Positions 10,623 through 21,879 are shown, numbered from the stretch's first letter. The stretch: 64,000 bases of DNA from Blastobasis lacticolella (GCA_905147135.1 LR990060.1:2744001-2808000); one strand, 5' to 3'. The notes: generated by a model not told the origin, from the sequence alone. Made by a program: numbers and translations.

Positions 10623-11283
10623 ATTTCATTTCATTTCATTTATTCGCTGTTAAATAATACAATATGGTTGTTATAAATAAGCATTCTGTTATAAATAAGC
10701 ATTCGTTCCACATTTAACACCTTATAAAAGGCACTACGAATGTCAGGTAGTAGATTACAATTCATCATTATTAATGAGATATGTCTTAGGATTACAAACC
10801 ACTCAACTAGTATAAATTCATCAAACCAAATTGTCAAAACGCACACACATTAAATTACATTATGTCAAAGTTTAAATACATTCAAATACAAATATAAAAT
10901 GTCAATAAATAATAAAACAGGTACATAGGTCGAAAGATTAAATTCAAAGTTAATTCTGGTTGATTAAATTACATATTATTTAAAAATTCGTCAATTGTGT
11001 AATATGCCTTGTCCAAGAGGTATTCTTTTAAACATTTTTTAAATTTGTTGTGGTTCGATTCATTTCTTAACTTTTCCGGTATTTTATTGTATATTCTAAT
11101 AGCTGATGCATAGGGACCTTTTCGAAATAATTGCATAGTCGAGTTAGGTTGGAGTAATTGGTTTCTAGCTCCAAGTTTCGATAACGCGGGAATGTCGGAT
11201 TTATTAGTAAAAAGTTGTACATTATTTCTGACAAATAAGGCCGTTTCCAAAATAAACAATGAGGGCAGAGTCAACTTCAACTT
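10621..11283 (-). mobile_element. LINE 3' fragment with RT C-terminal reading frame
   Basis: On the minus strand a 103-codon frame (11280 to 10969) ends in a pattern characteristic of the C-terminus of insect non-LTR polyproteins: KGPYASAIRIYNKIPEKLR, then FKKCLKEYLLDKAYYTIDEF. It is followed by about 330 bp of 3' UTR and an (AAATG)n tail at 10621-10640. The palm domain and everything 5' of it are absent, so it is a 5'-truncated copy. Its 5' edge abuts a tRNA-like SINE head at 11284. Confidence 0.75.
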
Positions 11284-11350
11284 TCAACTTCTGCTCGCCC
11301 GGGAATCGAACCCGAGACCTCTGCGTGACAGTCAACCAAACTACTCAGCG
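11284..11350 (-). mobile_element. tRNA-like SINE head
   Basis: On the minus strand an A-box-like TGAGTAGTTTGG is followed 30-odd bases later by a perfect B box GGTTCGATTCC and CGGGCGAGCAGAAG. It resembles the family A head, but the body is replaced by the LINE fragment. Acceptor-stem pairing is poor, so it is not a functional tRNA gene. Confidence 0.65.
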
Positions 11351-11937
11351 GGGCTATTGGCTTACTAAGTTGAAAACTAAATTTGACATTAGATAATTCT
11401 ACACTAGGTTCAACTTTGGCCACTGGTAATAGCGACTACCAAATCAGTGTAAGAGATTTTTATGTCTAATTCAGTTGTGCACTAAGATAGCCCCTCAGGT
11501 CGTAAACGCCACTTTAGCGGTATAAAAAAAGCCCAAAACATGCCTCATTCATCCAGCTTCGCTTCGTGACTCTACACACCGCCTCGAGCCTAGTTATCTG
11601 TGTATCGCCAGTCCTCTTAATACCGGCAACTTGTTCACAGAATAGCTCCCCGTCAGATTTTGAAGCCTCCGTAGTGTTGGGCGATTGTTAATAAAAAAGC
11701 TATCGGATTATTCGAATGATTTAGGTCCGGTATTCCAATGCATAAAATTACATGCCTACATATATACAGCTCACACCCGCAGGTGAGGTAGGCAGAAGCT
11801 ACTGCAGAGAGAACTAACTGCCACTGTGCTCTGTCCTGATACAACTCCCTAGCCTCGCATACCTACACGACCCAAATGTAAGTAGTATATAAAGTAGTGG
11901 CTCTCCAGACGTTTTGGTGTAATGTGTCAGTTTGGAA
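11351..11937. other. No gene; one dispersed repeat block
   Basis: Positions 11740-11870 match 9290-9430 (CTCTGTCCTGATACAACTCC, CTAGCCTCGCATA). Nothing else is recognised. Confidence 0.5.
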
Positions 11938-12172
11938 GTAATAAATATCCACATCTGCCACGCATGAAGTCCCGGGTTCGATTCCCGGCCGGGCAGAAAT
12001 TGAAATTATGAATTTTAATTTCTGTTACGGGTCTGGGTGTTATATGTATAATAAGTATGTATTTAATAGTATACTCGTATAAGTAGTTTATCAGTTATCT
12101 AGCACCCATAACACAAGCTTTGCTTACTTTGGGGCTAGATGGCGCTGTGTGAATTTGTCCACGATTATTTAT
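11938..12172 (+). mobile_element. SINE family A, nearly complete
   Basis: B box GGTTCGATTCC, CCGGGCAGAAATTGAAAT, TTTCTGTTACGGGTCTGGGT, AATAAGTATGTATT and the tail CACCCATAACACAAGCTTTG..GATGGCGCTGTGTGAATTTG follow in the family order. The A-box end is degraded. Confidence 0.85.
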
Positions 12173-13278
12173 CTCCTTTTATTCTTGCAACTGCGGACCC
12201 TAGATCCCAAATCATCACGAATGATATTTTTTTCGTATTAAAGGTGCAGGCGAATAATATTTTAGGGTTTCTTTGAGAAAGTCCAGGACAAACTGCCCTG
12301 TGGCGTAAGGTATAATCCAGCTGCTGCGTCTATTATAATATTGAATCATTAATTCGTTATTAAATCTACACATAGCATAAACTGTCTTTCTGTCTGTGTG
12401 TATGTATTTCGGCCTTTTAAACCACGCAACGGATTTTGATGCGGGTTTTCACCAAAGGTTAGAAAATTTCTTCCGAAAGGTTTATGTGTATAATACATGT
12501 AGGTATATTATAGTAAAGCCGAGAAAACCGCACGCAGCCGGGGTGGTTATAGAACTATTACGTAATAAATATAAGTAATAGAACTAATGTATAATTAAGT
12601 CCGGCTAATTAATGCCTGATTTTATCAATAATGTAATCAAGCGATTTTAATTAATCATGTGAATGCTTTTTTTCATTCGTAAAATTCAGCTCGATTATCG
12701 GTCGGGATAATTATTCGGTTGTAGAAGACTACAACCGAATAATTCGAATAGCCCTTTTGTACAACCGAATAATTCCTTAAGTGTCCATTAAAATAATCAT
12801 TTTTGAATAAATTCCACGTCGGCCCATCACTACAGCCCGACTTTGAAACCTCTGCTGGCAAATATTGATTGTGGGAACTGGAAGTGGAGGAGACTTTAAA
12901 CTTGTTAACTTTTTCCAGTGAGCACCAACTTGGTTCGTGAATGTCAGAGATAGGTATAGGAGGTGAAGTTTGTTTTATAAATAAGTGAATAGGCCGGCTG
13001 TTGCCAGGCGATACGTACGTTGGTGCACAGTATAAAATAGAGTCGGTTGCCGCGTCTATCTGTATGTATTTCCGCTTACTCTTTCTGAAGCACGCAATGG
13101 ATTTTGATGCGGTTTTGTTGTAGGCAGCTTAATTTGACGGCTTATGCCTGTCACAGCGCTGGTTTTCAGAAAAGTCAATGCATCTCACGCGCGTTACGCG
13201 AACGGTTAAACATATTATTTAATTAACCAATTTTACATTTCAAAACTGCTTATTTTCTAGCCAACGGAGACTCTAGTT
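12173..13278. other. No gene; one strong hairpin
   Basis: A perfect 16-bp stem with an AAGA loop lies at 12709-12746 (ATTCGGTTGTAG), with a third half-copy at 12761-12775. A piece resembling repeat G or I begins near 12370 (GGATTTTGATGCGG) and another near 13090. No coding region is supported. Confidence 0.5.
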
Positions 13279-13372
13279 TTTTTTTTCCTCGAAAACCTTA
13301 GTCGCCTTGTACGACACCCACGAGTGTGAGGGGTTGGTGCTATTCTACTATGCCGGACACCACACGGTCAAA
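13279..13372 (-). mobile_element. Family B repeat, 5' part
   Basis: On the minus strand it reads GTGTGGTGTCCGGCATAGTAG, AGCACCAACCCCTCACACTC and ACAAGGCGACTAAGG, the 5' section of the family whose complete copy is at 46026-46292. Confidence 0.7.
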
Positions 13373-13756
13373 TATAGGTAGTACATTGTTCTTGAAAAAA
13401 GAAACTAACTTTGCAGTACTTCAACAAAACAATATAGCTAAGTAAAGGGATCGCCAAATCGTTAAAAGCCCAGCACAAACCACTTGCAAAGTTGGAACGA
13501 TAACCCCGTTTATTCTTGCAGAAGATGTGTCTAGCTAGTTCTCGCTTCAGCGAATAGTGCTTGAAGGTGCGACGGAAAAGACCCGCCGCTGAAATTGCCT
13601 TTCCAGGACCGACAGCGACAAAACTGAACCTATTTACGTACGGACGGGCGTCTTGAACGGTTAGAATATTTCGCACGTACTCGGCAAGGGGGCAATGGAA
13701 TCGTCTAGTTGTTGAAAGGTATTATGGAGAAATAAAGAGTCGGTGGCGGCCTCAGT

Positions 13757-13995
13757 CTTTTTTGTATGTTATTCAGTGACAAACGAGTAGATAGCCCACC
13801 TGATGGTAAGTGGTAACCGTCGCCCGTAACATCTACAATTCATACATTTAGGTTGCGGTTAACAAAAATGCAGAACCGCATGGACGTTGTTGTCACTGTA
13901 AGGACTAAGATGAAATGTCTTATGCCTGTAAATTCGCTGACTACCACCGGAACACAACAATGACAGCATTGTTGCTTGGCGGCAGAAGTAGATAA
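13757..13995 (+). repeat. Dispersed repeat family C, copy 1
   Basis: It shares CAGTGACAAACGAGTAGA, GATGGTAAGTGGTAACCGTC, AAAAATGCAGAACCGCA and TGTCACTGTAAGGACTAAGA with 16392-16575, 18785-18995 and 23095-23400. It is probably an old SINE or LINE tail. Confidence 0.65.
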
Positions 13996-14815
13996 GGCGG
14001 TGGTACTCACCGGGCGGACTCCTCAGGCTTGACAGAGTCCTACAACCTGATAAAAAGTCTGCAGCATGCTTGCAAGATAACAAAACTTGTAACTGGGGTG
14101 AAGTATCGCTTGGTCCGATTAAGCACGCCAAGCTTTTTCAGCCTTACAATCCAGGTGTCGACACCAAGGATCCTGATACTCTCTGAGATAGAAAGGGTGT
14201 TCCTTGGCATATCCTTGGCACGCCAAATTTAAAGTCATCTGCCTCTAAAAAACCCCTTTATAATTTAATGCTTAGCAACTGTCCCTTGACTTTCCGAAAT
14301 TATATTCAAACGTAAATGCTATAAAATTATCTTTGCAATAAAGCTAGTTTCACTGACAATAAATACCTTTTTCTTTGTTTTATTACAATTTGAAGTTTTT
14401 ATAAGCCTTTACAATTTTTTTCTTAGTAACACTCCTTTGACTTTTTCCAAATCAGCCACTCCACACAATATAATTTCTCCCTATCATTTTTGTGATTAAA
14501 ACCCGAGTGCTCGGATCTAAAACTCTTAAGAGCCGGAGATTGAATGCTTATCGCCCGTCCTATCAAAACAAGAGTGGAAGATAATCCCACAATTTCACTC
14601 TTGCTAGACGTTTCATGGATAAAATAAATATTTGATTTTTAGTCTCTATTTACGCTCTCACTAACCAGTAGAGTAAAGAATCGAGATAGATTCACGGTTG
14701 CTACAGATAACTTCTATATGAAAATAGCATAGGAAAACCAAAACAAAGTTTACTGATACACTATATTATTATGACTATTGGTACTCAAATATTTAATAAT
14801 AATAATATGCTTAGA
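13996..14815. other. No recognised gene
   Basis: Short frames on both strands overlap the end of repeat C and do not resemble known proteins. Confidence 0.5.
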
Positions 14816-15016
14816 CAACTCACACAGCACCATCTAGCCCCAAAGTAAGCCAAGCTTGTGTTATGGGTGCTAGACAATTGATAATTTTTTTTGTAAATAT
14901 ATACCTATTATACATAATAACAGAAAATAAAATTCATCTTTTACGTCCGGAAATCGAACCCGGGACCTCTTGCGTGGCAGACCGACGTATTAACCACTGA
15001 ACCGCTCAGGTCGTCG
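14816..15016 (-). mobile_element. SINE family A, minus strand
   Basis: The family order is seen in reverse: ACACAGCACCATCTAGCCCC, AAGCTTGTGTTATGGGTGC, ATACATAATAACAGAAAATA, then the B box as GGAAATCGAACCC and an A-box region ending GAACCGCTCAGGTCGTC. Confidence 0.85.
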
Positions 15017-15144
15017 CCCCCGAAGTACTTAACAAATTTTAATGAAATGGAAAACCAGCACGATTAATCTGGTTTTTAAATAAATAACGTAAATAACATG
15101 AACATGCGTGGTAGCATTGGTAGCGTGAGGGACGGATAGCGGAT

Positions 15145-15205
15145 ACGGCTGTGAGAGGCTTGCCTGCGTTGGTTTGGCCATGTGATGCGTCGGCCTCAGG
15201 GAATC
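15145..15205 (+). pseudogene. Short LINE C-terminal remnant
   Basis: One frame reads CLRWFGHVMRRPQGI and then a stop. The W.GHV.R.P pattern is typical of the end of many non-LTR polyproteins. Only about 15 codons are recognisable. Confidence 0.4.
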
Positions 15206-15632
15206 TAAACCTGTCAGTATAAGGAAAGAGATCCAAATGGCTTGAAGCGATCGCTTGACATAACTGAGTCGGATGAGAGAGCCAACCTAACACATAGCCG
15301 CAGTTCGCGGTGACCTTCATACACTCCTAAATAACTTATATCTCTTTTCCTGAACTTAATAACTTACTAAAAAAGTAAATCACAACTGCAGGCGAACACG
15401 TTTTTAAACTCAAACAGACGTTAAAGTGATATGCAGTCCGAGAGTGCGCCTGAACCATATTAATAGCAACAATAAAGTGCCTGACAGAAAGTACGTAGCA
15501 ACATTTTAATCAAAGCGAGTAGCAGGAATAAAACTTTGCCCCAAGACTCGTCAGGCGCGATCCGTTACGTTGGTTGTGCGGGCTTGCTGCGCACTGCCGT
15601 GGTGTTGGCGAACCAAACATAACTAAGTACTG

Positions 15633-15848
15633 TTAGATAAACCGCACCGCTTCCGTTCCCCTTAGGTTGCAGATGTCCTGGTCGATGATGGTTTTGTCAT
15701 AATTTCCACGCCGGATGTGGATGTGTTTTGTGATCATTCCCTCATTGCTGAGGATCGTAACATCTTTGGAGTTTGTTAAATGCATGTTTCCATCGGTTTC
15801 GATCAGTCGCCTGGTGTAATGTGGGATTGGTGTAAGGTGTCTACAACA
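15633..15848 (-). pseudogene. Unidentified coding-like remnant
   Basis: A 71-codon minus-strand frame between stops reads like real protein. It contains HLTPIPHYTRRLIETDG, then SKDVTILSNEGMITKHIHI and RRGNYDKTIIDQDICNL. I do not recognise the family. No start context, splice sites or continuing exon are evident, so it may be a transposon fragment or a captured exon. Confidence 0.35.
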
Positions 15849-16391
15849 TTAGTCGCCTTCAAATATACCCGTTAAGGGGTTGGCGCTGGCGGAAACATTG
15901 TCATGGGCAAAAAGTAATCTGACATTAGCACAAAGCATTAGCGTTAAGTTGTAGGACTCGAATTATGGGTGCTATAACTTTGACTTATGCATATATCTGA
16001 GTGTGTCTGTCGCATCATAGGTCCCAAACGGATGGATCTATTTCAAAGGTTTTTTTTTATTAGAAACGAGTTTAATCGAGCTTGCTGTTTTGACAAATAC
16101 CCAAATTCTAAGTACCTCCACTGCCAAAGCACCGGAGACCTTACCTACTGGTAGGAACACAATACTATTTAAAATCTCTACTTTAATTATTAAAAATACG
16201 AAAGTAACTTTACATAAACAGACAGTATCTGGTCTGTCTGTTACACTTTCAGGCTACTTTTTATTCCCCTCCACTCGCAAGATACAGTGGTTCATAAGTA
16301 GTATTGTGGCTCCAGTATTTTGTGAGGTGAGGCTGAGGTGAGGCTACAATTCGAACGTTCTATTCCGCTATGCCATACCTCCCAGGATTGG
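15849..16391. other. No gene; fragment of repeat D
   Basis: Positions 16095-16180 match family D (CCTCCACTGCCAAAGC, GGAACACAATACTATTTAAA). The rest is unassigned. Confidence 0.5.
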
Positions 16392-16575
16392 CTTTTTCTG
16401 CTAAGCAGTGGCAAACGAGCACACAGCTCATCTGATGGTCATCACTAACTGTCGCCTCCCCCAGTTGCAGCGCAGGCAACAAAAATGAAGAACCGCAGGT
16501 GCGGCACTGTGAGGACTAAGATGAAATGCCTCATGCTTGTAATTGCGATGACTATCTTATCCGTTAAACCGCTAA
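16392..16575 (+). repeat. Dispersed repeat family C, copy 2
   Basis: AGTGGCAAACGAGCAC, TCATCTGATGGTCATCAC, AAAAATGAAGAACCGCA and GTGAGGACTAAGATGAAATG follow in the same order as the copy at 13757. Confidence 0.65.
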
Positions 16576-17187
16576 ATTATAATAAATACACACCTCGTAA
16601 CAAACAGTACCTCGAAAAATTGTCATCTAGGTGTCACTTTAGACCCGGCCGCGTTTCGGAACGCCGCATAACTGTTAGTGTCCTTCCCGTACCCTTGCCG
16701 GAATAGGCGTTGAACCATGCCCTTATTTTACTTGTCTTTTTGTACACTGTGGGTCATTTTAATTATATATTTCTTTTATTTAGCGAATAAACGATTACGT
16801 AATATAGTATTTGTTAGAAGTTATAATTATACCAAATTTTATTTCAGCCAATCATACCTTTGAGTCGAACTCTTATTTTATTTAAATATTAACGCGGTTT
16901 CTCGCGTACGTTTTCACGTCTGTATGTAGCCGTCCATTCCCTAAGACTGTACCTGAACGTTTACTGCCTCTGAAACTTAGTTACGGCTAGGCTGCGGTGC
17001 AACTTTGTCGTTTAGTGTGTGATAGTGTAAGTGTACTGTGCAACAGATCACCGGTTGTATCGCGAAGTCGAACGAAAAGCTTTTTTATTGTTCAGCTAGA
17101 GAGGCATATTTTTTACTATGAGCTAACAGACGAGCACTTTCAGAACGCATAATATAATAAATAAATATGCTTGTCTAAATTCACCGT
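16576..17187. other. No gene
   Basis: AT-rich sequence with no frame, RNA gene or repeat I can support. Confidence 0.5.
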
Positions 17188-17430
17188 ATGGTGTCCGGCA
17201 AAGTAGAATAGCACCAACCCTTTAAACTCGTTGGCGTCGTACAAGGCGTACTAATGTTATCGAAGCAAAAGATCTAGAGTCTCCGTAGGCTGGAAAATGG
17301 GCAGCAGCGATTTTCACTGTTATATATTATTTATAGCTCTGCGATCTCCAACCCGCCTGCCAAGCGTGGAGATTATGGCAATAACCTCCTCTTTCGTGGG
17401 AGAGGCCCTAAGTCATGATGTAAGTGATGA
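17188..17430 (+). mobile_element. Family B repeat, full-length type
   Basis: GGTGTCCGGCAAAGTAGAAT, CAAGGCGTACTAATG, GAGTCTCCGTAGGCTGGAAA, GCGATCTCCAACCCGCCTGC and TTTCGTGGGAGAGGCCCTAA follow in order. The tail after CCTAAGTC has degenerated to ATGATGTAAGTGATGATG. Confidence 0.8.
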
Positions 17431-17433
17431 TGT

Positions 17434-17672
17434 ACAAATTTACACAGCGCCATCTCGCCCCAAAGTAAGCAAAGCTTGTGTTATGGGTTGTAAATAACTG
17501 ATAAACTACGTATATAGTTTTTTTAAATACATACTTATTATACATATACTACACCCATTTTATTTTTATAAATTACTATTAAAATTCATCATTTCAATTT
17601 CTGCTTGGCCGGAAATCGAGCCCGGGACCTCTGCGTGGCAACCGGCAATGTTAACTGAACCACTCAGGTCAT
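17434..17672 (-). mobile_element. SINE family A, minus strand
   Basis: It begins TTTACACAGCGCCATCTCGC, keeps AAGCTTGTGTTATGGGTTG, and ends with an inverted B box GGAAATCGAGCCC and CTGAACCACTCAGGTC. It directly abuts the family B copy to the left. Confidence 0.85.
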
Positions 17673-17734
17673 CTAATAATGTCAGTCATAATATAATATT
17701 AGCTAAGAATATCAATATAGATTCCTGATCATTA

Positions 17735-17870
17735 TAATCTAGACGCCTTCAAAGCTTGACTGAATGTAAATAGGCTGTTCCTAGACAGACATGCTCCATC
17801 TTCGCCGCATCGTCACTTACCACCAGGCGTGATGGCGGTCAAATGCCTGGCTACTCTAATTTAAAAAAGT
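17735..17870 (+). mobile_element. LINE 3' end fragment
   Basis: CTAGACAGACATGCTCC and CCACCAGGCGTGATGGCGGTCAAATGCCTGG correspond to the 3' end of the LINE coding remnant at 21895-22140 (CTAGGCAGGCATGCTAC.., CAGGTGAGTTGAGGTCAAATGCC). Only the last codons and the start of the 3' UTR remain. Confidence 0.6.
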
Positions 17871-17989
17871 TTTTTAGTTCTACAAAAGTAAACAGTAAAT
17901 CAGTGCCATGAGGGCCATCAATCAGTAGGTGTTCGAGAAATAAGTCTCCCTCGTGGTCCCACTGGTGGGACAAACAAGTGGGTCCATGA

Positions 17990-18188
17990 GAAAACCGGGT
18001 ACTCGCTTGGCAGGCGGGTTGGAGATCGCAGTGTTTAAATATAACAATGGAAAATGCTGCTGCCCATTTTCCAGACTACGGAGACTCTTGATCTTTTGCC
18101 TCGAAAAAATTAGTCGCCTTGTACGACACCCATGAGTGTAAGGGGTTGGTGCTATTCTACTCTGCCGGACACCACACAGCCATATCGT
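17990..18188 (-). mobile_element. Family B repeat, minus strand
   Basis: It is the reverse of the family order: GCTTGGCAGGCGGGTTGGAG, CATTTTCCAGACTACGGAGA, TCGCCTTGTACGACACCCAT, GCCGGACACCACACAGCC. The 3' tail part is missing. Confidence 0.78.
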
Positions 18189-18784
18189 CCATAACATCTA
18201 CAAATCTATTTAGATTGCAGGTAACAAAAACGCATAACCTCATGCCTGTAATATACCACCTTAGACACTGTATTATCTGAATACAAGTGTTAGACCCAAT
18301 ACTTCCGCACGAATAGTTCCAAGTCCATCCTTAATTACATTAGCACATCGACATAAAAGCTATAGCTCAAGAGTAAAGTATCAAAACACCCCACCCTCGT
18401 CTCCAATTGCACAGTCAAGTGAACTCGAGTGTTGGAACAGAATAAAAGGCACAGATTTATACACTTAATACGCAGCGAGGAATCTGCGTTTTATGAGCGA
18501 AGGTCGCACTGTGTTTTATGTCCAGCCTGTATCTATTGCTGGCGTTTGCTGCGGTACAAGTTATCGTAGGGGGGAGGTTCGTGTTGAGGGTTTTTTTTTT
18601 ATGATAAGTGGTAAAGGAGTGGACAGCCTACCAGGGGACAAGTCGACTAATTTACTTGAATTGTAATTTGATTGCAATAGCAGCCCAAGGGTAGTTTTAA
18701 TTGTAGCAGAACGCGTAAAACTGCCATTGAGCTGCAGTTGTGATCCTATTATAATTTAATCGAGCGAATATTAAATTAGCGGAC
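18189..18784. other. No gene
   Basis: It begins with a piece of repeat C (18190-18260, AACAAAAACGCATAACC). The remainder is unassigned. Confidence 0.5.
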
Positions 18785-18995
18785 TTAAAGCCCTGATGGT
18801 AAGCGGTAACTTACGCCGGTAACTATCGCCCGTAATATCCATGATTGATGGTCTTAGATTTCATGAAACAAAAACGCAGAACCGCAGTGCGTTGTCACTG
18901 TTAAAAATAAGATGTTACCATATCCTTCAAACCGCAACACAACAATGTCAGCATTGTTGCTTGGCGGCAGAAATAAGAACTCCTCAGACTTGACA
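18785..18995 (+). repeat. Dispersed repeat family C, copy 3
   Basis: GATGGTAAGCGGTAACTTAC, AACAAAAACGCAGAACCGCA and GTCAGCATTGTTGCTTGGCG agree with 13757-13995. Confidence 0.62.
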
Positions 18996-20262
18996 GAGTT
19001 GGGAATTCTTATTTTATTTTACTTACGGATACGTCAAGGAAAGTGGTTATTGTTGTTATAGAGGACATTTGGGGATTGGTAAAAGCCAAATTTAAACAGT
19101 GGACTTGGTAAAAAATTGTTGTAAAAGTTGGATCACGGACGTTCAAATGCTGTCTATGACATTATGATAGGAGATATGATATAAAATGGATATACATGCC
19201 TAAAAGATCAACAGTCTTTTGTACTTATATTCGAAGGCGACAGCAAACCAACAAAATTGACGCAGTCGAGAAGCGTAGGCAAAAAAATGATTGCGTTTTT
19301 TTCTCTCCTGGACAGATCCTGTCTGCACGATCCTACTTGAAGAGCAGAAGACAGTTCATACGGAGTGGTTCACCATCATTTGTTTGCTCAGTGTCTTTGA
19401 TAAAGTTACAGATAAATGACCAAGAGCTCGCATCCTATCTCACCATGGCAATGCTTCGGCGCATATCGCCAACATGCTAAGTCATTTTTGGCTTACTTAA
19501 AGTTAAGAGCCAGTGACCCATAGGCCAGACCTTGGCATCACGCGATTTTTTTATTTTCTCAAAAATCAAAGATTTTATGAGAGGTTTATCATTTTATGGG
19601 GCCGGAAGAGGCCGTGATAGCTTTCAACCAGCACGTGAAAAACATGCCCTCAGACCAATGTTCCTCATGTTTTCAAAAATGGTTTGACCGATTGAAAAAC
19701 TGTTTAAAATGTAATGGACAATACTCCGAAAAACAGTAAGTATATAACTTTACATGTAAATTGTTTTATTCATGAGTTACGCAAAGCTTTTAGTGTATCC
19801 CTCGTAGAGTCCTAACAATAAACATAAAATCCCCTTATTTCCGATGACAGCTAAGAGAGACGAAGCTATATTCAATATACTATGGTTTCTATCTATTTGA
19901 TAGCAACTTCAATAGTATTATTTATAATTTATATTAAATATTATTTTTTTAGTCTAATGTGATTTACCATAAGTAATTTAACATTGACATTGTGAATTTT
20001 ACATACAAATTTATTTTATATCTTGACATTTTAATTTTAATTACATTTAATTGTAATTTTTCTTGGTTGACATTGTGAATTTTATATCTTGACATTTTTA
20101 ATTATAATTACATTTAATTGTAATTGCTCTTTGTAACATATGTTATTCTTGCGTGTATGACATTATTATTATTATGTTATATGTGACATTATTAATTATG
20201 TATTTATGGGACCTATGTACCTGAAATAAATGACATTAAATTTAATTTAATTTAATTACTAC
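18996..20262. other. No gene; AT-rich direct repeat and a LINE-like tail
   Basis: The 94-codon frame at 19196-19480 is unrecognised. Two AT-rich direct repeats at 19984-20058 and 20068-20124 share GACATTGTGAATTTTA and ATTACATTTAATTGTAATT. A polyadenylation-like CTGAAATAAATGACATT is followed by an (AATTT)n tract at 20233-20262, which looks like a plus-strand LINE 3' end. Confidence 0.5.
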
Positions 20263-20264
20263 AG

Positions 20265-20765
20265 TCCCAAGGGACTAATAAACCGTTACACGGTTCCCTA
20301 GACTAATCAACCAGTCTTACGGTCCCCAGCGAAAGACCTTGATCAACCTCGCTTCGCCAAACATGTGTCAAGCTGTTCGTGGTGCTGAAATTGCAACAGC
20401 CTCAAACCACGAAACGGTCACCCATCCAACCACTGGCATCGGCACCGTCACTTAACTTCTGTTATCTCGCAACCAGAGCCGCTGTCGGTGATCACGATGA
20501 ATATTCCAAACATGAATCCTTCCAATCGCGGTAGCCCATGCCTCGTCCAATCACATCGCTGGAGCGGGCGGTCGCCCGTGGCCTGACCAATAAAAAGGGT
20601 TTTACGCCCAAACTTGTAGCCCTTGAGGACCCAAAGGCCCTTAGGGGTATATTTGCACCCCTGAGTGATTCAACTATCGGGGCACGGTGGACCATTCATC
20701 GCTTGTATTGGGGGTTCTTTGTAGCTGTTTCTGGTCGCTTGATCGTTGATAATGAGACCTAACTA
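20265..20765 (-). mobile_element. Element with 5S rRNA-like internal promoter sequence
   Basis: On the minus strand GAAGTTAAG (20459-20451) and TTGGATGGGTGACCG (20429-20415) match box A and box C of the 5S genes in this window. They are 22 nt apart instead of 23. A further match to the 5S 5' half (GATCACCG) lies upstream after a 26-nt insertion. The surrounding sequence is not 5S spacer. It could be a 5S-derived SINE, a LINE that borrowed 5S promoter sequence, or a decayed 5S pseudogene. A 67-codon minus-strand frame at 20492-20695 is unrecognised. Confidence 0.55.
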
Positions 20766-20888
20766 TTCCGATAGATGAAGCTGACAATTTAATTTGAAAG
20801 GGGCATCTCCGGTCGCGTTTTGTTGCCGTATGTAGCGGCTAAACATAGCTTAAATATTTGTTTCAAACTAAACTCGCGTTCTTTACAC

Positions 20889-21191
20889 ATATTATTATAT
20901 TAGACGGGACTTGGATGCGACGTACCTTTATGATTTGTTTTCCCAACGTTTCGGTAGGGTTACATATCTACTACACTAACACTCGTGGATATCGTGAGTG
21001 TTGTGTGTTGTGCAGTTCCGAATCAACAACAAATTGTCAATTTTATGTGAGGGTAGGACCAGCACATCACCGCAGCTGTCACCTCCCACGGCAGTCGTCT
21101 CGTGACCACGGTGGGTGTAACCCTACCGAAACGTCGGGAAAACAAATCATAAAGGTACGTCGCGTCCAAGTCCCGTCTAATATAATAATAT
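20889..21191. mobile_element. Fold-back element, family FB, copy 2
   Basis: Arms of about 90-95 bp begin ATATTATTATATTAGACGGG and include GTTTTCCCAACGTTTCGGTA and AGGGTTACA. They are mirrored at the right. The roughly 110-bp centre ends in CTCGTGACCACGGTGGG, which is shared with the short copy at 3238-3369. Confidence 0.88.
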
Positions 21192-21613
21192 AAACTTAGC
21201 TTGTTTTTGTACATGCGCCAAGATACGGAGAATTAGAGACTTGACCAGATTCAATATAAATTATGAAACCAGGCTATAATTAAAGAGTTTCAAGTAGAAC
21301 CAGCATTCAGTACAAGATAGTAAATGAAATCGTAGTATGACAATTTTTATAACTATACATCTTCCCGCCGTCTTCCCTATATACGCTTATGCATCTATAT
21401 ACGCTTAGATCTTTTGAACTACGCAATGGATTTTAATGCGGTTTTCAACAATAGATAGAGTGATTCAAGAGGAAAGTTTAAAAGCAAGAAAAACGGGTAG
21501 GTAGGGGTTAAGTAGATGTGCGCGAACGAAGTCGTGTAGGGTAGGGTAGTTCGGTGAGTGCTCCCAGGAGCTCCAAAACCATGTTCCATCGTGCCCTTTT
21601 TATTACTTTTTTT
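21192..21613. other. No gene; dispersed repeat G in reverse
   Basis: Positions 21360-21540 read as family G on the minus strand (ACTTCGTTCGCGCACAT, CCCGTTTTTCTTGC, AACCGCATTAAAATCC). Confidence 0.5.
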
Positions 21614-21868
21614 GACGACCTGAGTGGTTCAGTGGTCAACATGCCGGTCTGCCACGCAAGAGGTCCCGGGTTCGATTCCCGGCCGGGCAGAAATTGAAAT
21701 GATGAATTTTAATTTCTGTTACGGGTCTGGGTGTTCTATGTATAATAAGTATGTATTTAAAAAGTATTTAAGTAGTATATCAGTTATCTAGCACCCATAG
21801 TACAAGCTTTGCTTAGTTTGGGGCTAGGATGGCGCTGTGTGAATTTGTGCACGAATATTTATTTATTT
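21614..21868 (+). mobile_element. SINE family A, best-preserved copy
   Basis: The tRNA-like head has an A-box region TGAGTGGTTCAGTGG and a B box GGTTCGATTCC about 40 nt later. The conserved body is AAATTGAAATGATGAATTTT, GTTACGGGTCTGGGTG and AATAAGTATG. The tail CACCCATAGTACAAGCTTTG..GGCGCTGTGTGAATTTG ends in (TTTA)n. The head can be used to define the family start. Confidence 0.9.
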
Positions 21869-21879
21869 ATTTATTTATC

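Noticed and set aside
13368..13676. 102-codon minus-strand frame
   Set aside because: No recognisable family, it partly overlaps repeat B, and there is no supporting context.
21614..21690. Possible tRNA gene in SINE A
   Set aside because: The same head occurs many times with the same body and tail; acceptor pairing fails.
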